Origin: an uncultured Slackia sp.
GTDB taxonomy: Bacteria > Actinomycetota > Coriobacteriia > Coriobacteriales > Eggerthellaceae
NCBI GenBank assembly: GCA_934646845.1
Contig: CAKUEV010000068.1
Span: 1 to 9,086 of the forward strand
DNA: 9,086 nucleotides
Reading direction: 5' to 3'
Below the pieces are notes generated by a model. That model saw nothing but the letters and a program-made list of their open reading frames with translations, made no database searches and was not told the DNA's origin. Made by a program: the position numbers and the translations under genes. Below, in pieces: positions 1 to 6,500 of this stretch. Position 1 is the first letter of the stretch; every line of letters starts with the position of its first letter.

Positions 1-180
1 GATGAAGCCGGTGCGAATCGTCATGAAGATGTGCGTGCCCAGCAGCAGCAAGATCATGATGGGGCCCCACACGAAGCCGTCGACGGCGTCAATCACGTCG
101 AGCGGGCTTGTGGCGGCGGCCAAGCCCTCGCCCAAACTCGTAAATGGTGTTATGAAAAACGATGTGAGGAAGTCTTCCAT
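1..180 (-). CDS. Alanine/glycine:cation symporter (AGCS family), N-terminal part, truncated by window edge
   Basis: The first 60 codons of a minus-strand gene are present and the rest lies beyond base 1. AGCS proteins are inner-membrane carriers that import alanine or glycine with sodium or protons. Residues 1-27 form a short segment starting MEDFLTSFFITPF. Residues 35-60 read GFVWGP, then a leucine-rich first membrane helix (IMILLLLG), then IRTGFI. A VWGP motif followed by a helix and a TxRTGF-like sequence is the usual start of AGCS carriers. The ATG at 180-178 is preceded by GGGAAAGG (195-188) with 7 bases of spacing, which decides this start; the ATG at 185-183 is out of frame. The gene lies downstream of the giant surface-protein gene on the same strand, but two terminators separate them, so it probably has its own promoter and leader. 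The family call is good; substrate and ion cannot be told from 60 residues. Confidence 0.85.
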   Translation of the reverse strand, partial: MEDFLTSFFITPFTSLGEGLAAATSPLDVIDAVDGFVWGPIMILLLLGTHIFMTIRTGFI

Positions 181-187
181 AGCATTG

Positions 188-204
188 CCTTTCCCTCGGG
201 AAAG
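188..204 (-). promoter_or_regulatory. Hairpin covering the symporter ribosome binding site
   Basis: CTTTCCC (plus strand 189-195) and GGGAAAG (198-204) are perfect reverse complements separated by two bases. In the minus-strand transcript the 3' arm is GGGAAAG, which together with G at 188 forms the GGGAAAGG ribosome binding site of the symporter, 7 bases from its ATG. Folding this hairpin would hide the site. Bases 201-204 are shared with the foot of the larger hairpin at 201-254, so the two cannot both form fully. The complementarity is seen directly; a switching role is inferred. Confidence 0.5.
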
Positions 205-254
205 CGTGCGCATTGGAGAGGCATAAGGGGGAATCTCTCCAATGCGAGCGCTTT
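201..254 (-). promoter_or_regulatory. Long near-perfect leader hairpin upstream of symporter
   Basis: Bases 201-220 and 235-254 are inverted copies matching at 18 of 20 positions. The only mismatches are two adjacent bases at 207-208 against 247-248. The loop is 14 bases (221-234), read in the transcript as AUUCCCCCUUAUGC. The hairpin lies just upstream of the symporter ribosome binding site. On the minus strand it is not followed by a run of U, so it is not a terminator for the symporter. The loop contains UUCCC and CCUU, which could pair with the GGGAA and AAGG of the ribosome binding site. It does not match the glycine riboswitch sequences I know. The stem is certain; the regulatory role is inferred. 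Confidence 0.6.
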
Positions 255-287
255 CTTCTTCCTGCGACGGAAAGAATGCTACGGGTA

Positions 288-309
288 CTCTTTTTCAGGC
301 GCGTTTCAA
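288..309 (-). promoter_or_regulatory. Weak candidate promoter for the symporter
   Basis: Read on the minus strand, TTGAAA (309-304) resembles a -35 box, but the hexamer 16 bases further on (TACCCG) is a poor -10 box. It lies between the second terminator and the leader hairpin, where a symporter promoter should be. No better sigma-A type pair was seen from 181 to 375. This is a guess. Confidence 0.15.
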
Positions 310-312
310 GTG

Positions 313-352
313 GCGTAACAGCGTGTGTCGCGAAGTTAAAGGGATGTTACGC
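313..352. promoter_or_regulatory. Widely spaced 8-bp inverted repeat, possible operator
   Basis: GCGTAACA (313-320) and TGTTACGC (345-352) are perfect reverse complements. Their centres are 32 bp apart, close to three helical turns, so both half-sites would face the same side of the DNA. They lie between the second terminator and the leader hairpin, a place where a regulator of the symporter could bind. No regulator gene is in the window. Chance occurrence is possible. Confidence 0.3.
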
Positions 353-375
353 GCCCGCACACGAGCATGCGCGTC

Positions 376-428
376 AATAAAAACGAGCCGCCCCGTCTTT
401 CTCGCATGAGGAAAACGAGGGCGGCTCG
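376..428 (-). terminator. Strong intrinsic terminator (second of two)
   Basis: CGAGCCGCCC (384-393) pairs perfectly with GGGCGGCTCG (419-428). Inside, CGT (394-396) pairs with ACG (415-417) and CTC (401-403) with GAG (408-410) around a GCAT loop. In the minus-strand transcript the stem is followed at once by TTTTTATT (383-376). A GC-rich stem plus a U-run is the standard Rho-independent terminator. The plus-strand side has no T-run, so it acts on minus-strand transcripts only. It backs up the terminator at 508-537 and isolates the symporter from the surface-protein transcript. Confidence 0.85.
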
Positions 429-507
429 GAATCAGCCTTTATACAACTCGCGCGGCAGGAAGACCAGAAGGCGCGGCATTTACGCCAAACCGAAACTCAC
501 TCGCAGC

Positions 508-537
508 AAAATGGGCCGGCATAGCATGCCAGCCCAT
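508..537 (-). terminator. Intrinsic terminator of the giant surface-protein gene
   Basis: Bases 526-537 and 511-522 form a 12-bp stem in the minus-strand transcript (11 Watson-Crick pairs and one G-U) with a 3-base loop. The stem begins 5 bases after the TAG stop codon of the surface-protein gene (544-542). The 3' arm runs into four U (511-508). The short U-run makes it weaker than the terminator at 376-428. Confidence 0.75.
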
Positions 538-541
538 CTGT

Positions 542-3500
542 CTAACGACGGCGATAACGAGTGCGACGCACCGCGAGAACTACACACAGCAACGACGCAA
601 GGCCGAGCGCCGCGGCGGGCACAATGGGTGCGCGATCAATCGTAGCGGCTATCAATCCAGCACTGTCTGCGCTATTGGCAGAAGCGCTGGCCTTCTTCGC
701 CGCCGAATCCGCATCAGCGCCTCCATCGCCTGAGGTGGCACCGTCACGCACGTCGTCCTCTTCGCCAGAACCGTCTCCAAAATTCCCAGGGTCGCCAGGG
801 TTGCCGGGATCGCTCGGCTTACCAGGCTGGGACGGCTCGCCAGGGCCGGGATTATCGGGGTCCGGCTTCGGCCCCGGTTCGTCGGGGTCTGGATTATCCG
901 GATCAGGCTTGCCTGGGTCAGGATTGACGGGACCTGGGTTGTCGGGGTCCGGGTCGGGCTTCGGACTCGGGTTGTCGGGGTCTGGATTATCCGGATCAGG
1001 CCTGCCTGGGTCGGGGTTGTCGGGGTCCGGCTTCGGCCCCGGGTTGTCGGGATCTGGGTTATCCGGGTCGGGTTTGCCCGGATCCGGAGCATCTGGATCA
1101 GGCTTATCGGGGTCGGGCTTTGGTTCCGGATTATCGGGGCCGGACTTCTTTTCCACGGTAAGCGTACCCGGCTTCACGGTTGCGGCAAAATTCGGATTCG
1201 CAACGCTGGCGCCAATGGCGTACTCGCCTGCAGGAGAATCCTCAGTCGCCTCACAAGAATATGCCACCTCAACGCCTTCTATGCTGGCTCGGCTTACGAG
1301 GCTCGATGTGAACGCGGGGTTCGCTTCGCCCTCCATGCGCTGAGCGTCGTCCACCGCCACAAGCAGCTGGGCGGGCGCAATCGCAACTGCGAGCTCAACA
1401 GATTCGGCTGCAAGGTAGTTGCGCGATTCGGGCGCACTGGCAACCACACGCGCCACGCCCGCGGCGTTGATGGTCGCATAGCGCCCCCAAAGCGCAATCG
1501 GACTTGCAGATTCGTCTTCGGGTTGCGCGATTTCAAACGCCACCGGCGTTTTCGCCACGTTGTCGAACGCAATGCCCACGTCGCCGTAAACAGCCGAGTA
1601 GGAAGTCGTCCCCGTGATAGCCTGCGGCGCCTTCGCGATTTCGAACGGCTCCTCGGCCGCACCCTCCATATTCGGGTTTGTCGCCTGCGCCACCACCGAA
1701 TAGCTGCCGCTATCGACAGGCGCTTGCGACGTGGGGCCATACGCAGTGGCACCCCGGCCGCGATACATCACGGAATAATCGCCCGATTCGACACCCGCGA
1801 CATCGCACGTCGCCTTGACGCTTGCCGCATGCTCGCTCGCGTCGTATACCGAATCGTGCACCTCAATCGCGAATGCCACAGGGGCCTTCGCGATTTCGAA
1901 CGTTGCCGACGCCGCACCGATATAGCCATTGTGGTCCAATGTCGCAACCACGCGATACGTGCCAGCCTCGGTGGGAGCAGCGGCGCTGGAATAACGCGTC
2001 GATCCAATTCCCCAATATCGATACGACACGAAAGCCGCCTCGCCATCGGGCACGCCCGTCAAGGTCGGGTTTTGGCTCGCGCCTGTGTACACGAAATCGC
2101 CCGTCTCAAACGCAAGATCCGCAGCCTTTGACTTCACGACCAGCGTGAAATGGGCGTTTCGCTCATCGCCGGACCCATCGGTGCACGTCACATCGAAATC
2201 GAATGTGCCGGCCTCCTCGGGGATTCCCACAATGCGCACGACCAGCTCTCCGTTGGCCTCGCCGCTCGCGACAAGGCTCAAGCCCCTGGGAAGCTCGCTG
2301 CCATCGGCAACCTCGTAGCCATACGGCACACTGCCGCCCGACGCCGAAGGCACAACCGCGCTGTAGGCATCATGTGCCACAGCCGACTCCAAAACGCCGC
2401 CGTTAAACGCAAAGTTATTGTCGTTGACCACCGAAATCGTCGCGCGCTCGGTGTCTACCGAAGTCGTGGTTCCCAAATACTCCTGCGTGATGCGACAGAA
2501 ATACGCACCTGCGTCAGCCATGCCGATCGAAGCGATGCCCAACGTGGGGTTCGTCTCGCCCGCAAGCAGCTCATCTTCGCCTTGGCCGTTCGCCGCACGA
2601 TACCATTGGTACCCTATCCCGTAATGCGCGGCAGGCTCTTCCCCGCAGAACAGGGCCACATGCGCGCGCACGCTTTCTGCAGCATCGGCCGCAACAGCCA
2701 GCGTCGCATCGTCGCCCAGGCCGACAGAAACGCTTTGCGGCTGGGCGAGCACAACGGGCGCGCCGGCGGCAGCGAATGCAAACGCCAACGATTGCGATTC
2801 GGCGATATCGCTCAACGTTACCGCGTAGCTACCGCCCGCGTAGTCGGAGATGTCAAGCTCGACCGGCTCGGCAAGCCCCGACGACGCCCCAGACGCCTCG
2901 CCCGCATCACTCGAAAGCGTAACGCCTTCCAGATAGCAACCTTCGTTCGGCGTCGCCTCAAACGTCGCGCTGGCTCCCGGCTTCACGCTGACCGACTCGG
3001 GCGCAACCGTGCCGTTTTCCGCCGAAGCCGTAACCTCGCATGCGGGAATTTCGGCAAAGCGCGCCTCGATCGCCATATCGCCTTCGGGAACAAACGTCCA
3101 GTTCGCATCGGTGGAAAGCGGCTTGGCATCTTTCGGCGCGCTCTCGCCATACTCGTACCAGCCGTCAAATGCGTAGCCGTCGTCGGGCACGGCGCAAAGC
3201 GTGCACGACGTGCCGTTTTCAACGGTTTCCTTCACCACGTGGCCGTATTCGCTATCGGGAAGCGAGCCTTCGATGCGGCCGCCCGCGCGCGAATCGACGG
3301 CGACGATGTCAAACGCCTCGCGCTCGTAATAGGCGGTGAACGTGCGGTTGCCCCACACCGGGCGCGCCGTCACCGGAGAGAACGCGACCGGCATGCCATT
3401 CTCGTCGGCCCAGTATTTGAACTTCCAGCCTGGAAGGGGAATGGTTACGAGCGTTGACACCGGAACGCTCGTCGTGCCCGTGCCGGGAATGACCGTGCTT

Positions 3501-6500
3501 ATGAGGGCGGCCTCAGCCGGGTAGGTGTTCGTCTGCGCGTCGTAGCCGTTTTCATAGAATATTGCCGTGAGTTGTTCGGTTTGCTTCGCCGCGCCCACGT
3601 ATACCGCGCTATAGCTCACGGTAGTGCCCGCGTCGTTGACCCAATGCGAGAATCGATAGCCCGTCCACGGCATGGCAACCGCCACGAACATGTCGCCCTT
3701 ATCGTAGAGCCGCTCGGTTTCCAGGCCGCCATGTCCAACCAGCCGCACCATGCCACGGAGCATCGAGCTGCGCTCCACAGTGATCTTCACCTGCTCGTCG
3801 GCCTCGAACTGCGCGTAATACGTGATGTCTTGCGATGCCGCGAAACTGAGCGTCGCATTCGTGTCGACGATATGCTCGCCCGCCTCATCGAGGCTCCAGC
3901 CGACGAAGCGATAGCCTATGCCCGCGACAGCCTGCAGCGCGACTTGGTCGCCCGAGGCAAACGTGCCGCCGCCGTTCACGCTGCAATTGCGGCTCGTCTT
4001 TTTGCCCTTCAACACCACGGCGCCCGAAACAGCGACCTCATAGGGGTCGGCGAACTGCGCCTGCAGCTCTACGGCATTGCCTTCGAGCCCCGAAACCAGA
4101 TCTTCGTCGATTGCGAGCCAGCAGCGGGCATCGTTCGAGAGATACGTCAGCCTCCCATCGTCGCCCACAAGCTGCCAGCCCACGAATCGCTTGTCGTTAG
4201 TCGGCGTCGCATTCAGCTCCACCACTTGGCCGAACGAATAGGTGCCCTCGCCAGACAGCATGCCTACGCCCTCGACATTCGACGACAGGCTCACGCTATA
4301 GGAATTGCGCGTGAAACTCGCCTTGTACACCGCATCGCCCGAAACGGTAACCGTGCATTCGGGAAGCTCGCTTATCTCATTGCCGAGCGCGTCTTCCCAA
4401 TGGTCGAACGTGAAACCGGGTTTGGCTGCTGCGGAAAGCACGGCGCGCTCGCCTTTCGCATAGGCTCCGAAACCGCTCACGAAGCCCGCCTCGGCGGGCT
4501 CGGCGGCAACGCCCAGCGAGCACTCGCCCATCGAGAATGCCGCTTCAAGCGCCATATCGCCGCGCACGGTGAACCGATACGTCGCATCGGCGCTGCAAAA
4601 CTGCCCGCCGCTGTACCAGCCGAGGAATTTCGCTCCCGCCTTCGGCGTCGCGCTGAGCACGACGACCTGGCCGGCCGCATAGATCCCCGCCCCCGACACG
4701 CTTCCCGCGATGTCGTCGACCGAAACGCTTACGGAGCACTGCTTGGGCGCGAACACCGCCCGAAGCTGCGTGTCGCACGAAGGAACGAAACGGTATTCGG
4801 GCTCGTCGCTTACCGCGTTGCCCTGCTCATCGGCCCAATATTCAAATGCATAGCCCTCAAATGCATGCGCCGAAAGCGTGGCCGCGCCGCCTGCGGAAAC
4901 CGTCGTTGCGCCTTCAACCCAACCGGCTGCGTTGCCGTCGGCAAGCGTGCCCGACGCATCGGCCACGGCCGCCGAGGCAGACACCGCATACGAGCGCTCC
5001 ACGAAACGCGCTTCGTGGATATGGCTGCGCTGCTGGTGCTCGCACGTGAATTCGGCGCTGGCCGATTCCAGCTTTCCATCAAGATCGTACCAACCCACGA
5101 ATTCATAGCCCAATGCAGCCGTGGCCTTCAGCGATACATCGGTACCGCGTTCGGTCACGATGCGGCTCGCCTGCACCGACCCGCCGCATTCGGGATCGGC
5201 CGTGGGCATACACACGATATCGAGGGGCTTGAACGCCGCCACGATCGAGCAGCGATTCGGATTCGGGAACGCCCCCGCCGCGACAACGGTGTATTCGGGC
5301 ATTACGCTGCGGAACTTGCCATTGACGTACCACCCGTAGAACACGTATCCCGGATACGCCGCGGCCGCAAGATGCAACGTCTCACCGAGCTTGAAAGCAT
5401 CGGTGGTCGGCGTCACCTTCACGCCGTTGCACGTCACCGTACCGCCCAGCCACGAATCGGCGGCAACGACCACATCGGGCTTCGCCGATTCGAACACGGC
5501 GGCATACGTGTCGCTTTTCGTCGCACGCACGACAAGGTCGGTTTCGGAAAATTTCACGCCCTCGCTGTTCTTCCAATATTTCAACTGGAAGCCATCGGCC
5601 GGCTTCGCCCGCAGCACCACGGAGGTACCGTAGTCGACGGTTACGGCCGAAGCGCCCGGCGACCCGACGATTTCAACGGTGCCGCGCTTGACCGCATGGC
5701 TCTCGGTATGCGCCTCGATGGTGCCGCGGTTTGCGTCGAACACCGCGCGAACCGTGGTGTCTTCTTGGGGATAGAACTGCAAATACGACGGGTCGGTTCC
5801 CATGAGCACGCCGGTTTCGGCATCGTACCAGCCTTTGAACGCATACCCGTCGCGCATCGATGCCGACAGCTCCACGGAAAGCACAGCCGGCTCGCCCGCC
5901 ACGCACCAGCCCGCGCCCTGCACGGTGTATTCGCCCGCGAGTGACTCAAGGGGCTCCACCACCACGGCTATCTTGCACGCCTTGGTGAAACGCGCCTCCA
6001 CCGTGCAGTCGGCGATGGGAGCGAACGTGTACGACGGCTCGTTCGAGGCAAACGTAGCGGCCTCGGCGGCACCATACGACAGATACCACCCGTCAAACAG
6101 ATACCCGTCAGCAGCGCTCGCCTCGGCCATTACGCTCTCGCCCTCAGGTACCTCAAGTGCCTCGCCCAGGCCGTTCGCCCGCTCGAGCGCCACCGTGCCG
6201 CCCTCGATAGGGCTTGCTTTCGCGCGCACGAGATGGGAATCTTCGCCATCCATCACCGCGGTAAGGGTCGCGTTGCCATCGACGCGGTACTCGCATACCT
6301 CTTGGCGGTTGACGACGACGCGCCCCGCCGCATCGGTTTCGCGCCATTCGACGAATTTATAGCTTTTCTCGGCATCGTCGCCCGGCCGCGCATTCGCGCG
6401 CACCGTGAACGTGAGGATGTCGCCGTCTTTCGCGCGAACCACGCCGCCCTCGATGGGCATACCGTTGCACAGCACCTCGCCCGCATCGGCAGGCTGCACA

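Larger units (their letters stand above)
181..541 (-). other. Intergenic region between surface-protein gene and symporter
   Basis: These 361 bases hold no convincing gene. In the direction of transcription they contain an intrinsic terminator directly after the surface-protein stop codon (508-537), a second and stronger terminator (376-428), an 8-bp inverted repeat with a 24-base spacer (313-352), a weak promoter-like sequence (288-309), a long hairpin (201-254) and a small hairpin over the ribosome binding site (189-204). A 32-codon minus-strand frame at 439-537 starts inside the first terminator stem and has no ribosome binding site, so I do not call it. Confidence 0.8.

Noticed and set aside
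201..254. Long hairpin as a terminator for plus-strand transcription
   Set aside because: On the plus strand it is followed by CTTCTTCC, which is only partly T-rich, and no plus-strand gene ends there. A symporter leader role fits better.
181..375. Glycine riboswitch upstream of the AGCS symporter
   Set aside because: The conserved glycine-aptamer core sequences (GGAGAG start with GCCGAAGG and CTCTCAGGC-type segments) are not found in the right order on the minus strand.
439..537. 32-codon minus-strand frame after the giant gene
   Set aside because: Its ATG lies inside the terminator stem, it has no ribosome binding site, and its sequence resembles no known small protein.
561..1343. Plus-strand frame with a Gly-Ser-Pro collagen-like repeat
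   Set aside because: It is the antisense reading of the Pro-Asp tail codons (PDPDNPDP read backwards gives SGSGLSG). It has no ribosome binding site or secretion signal, and the opposite strand makes structural sense.
3572..5944. 790-codon open frame on the plus strand
   Set aside because: It is fully antisense to the giant surface-protein gene, has an Arg/His/Ala-rich composition without domains, and arises from the high-GC codon use of the true gene. The same holds for plus-strand frames at 2150-3457 and 6233-7957.
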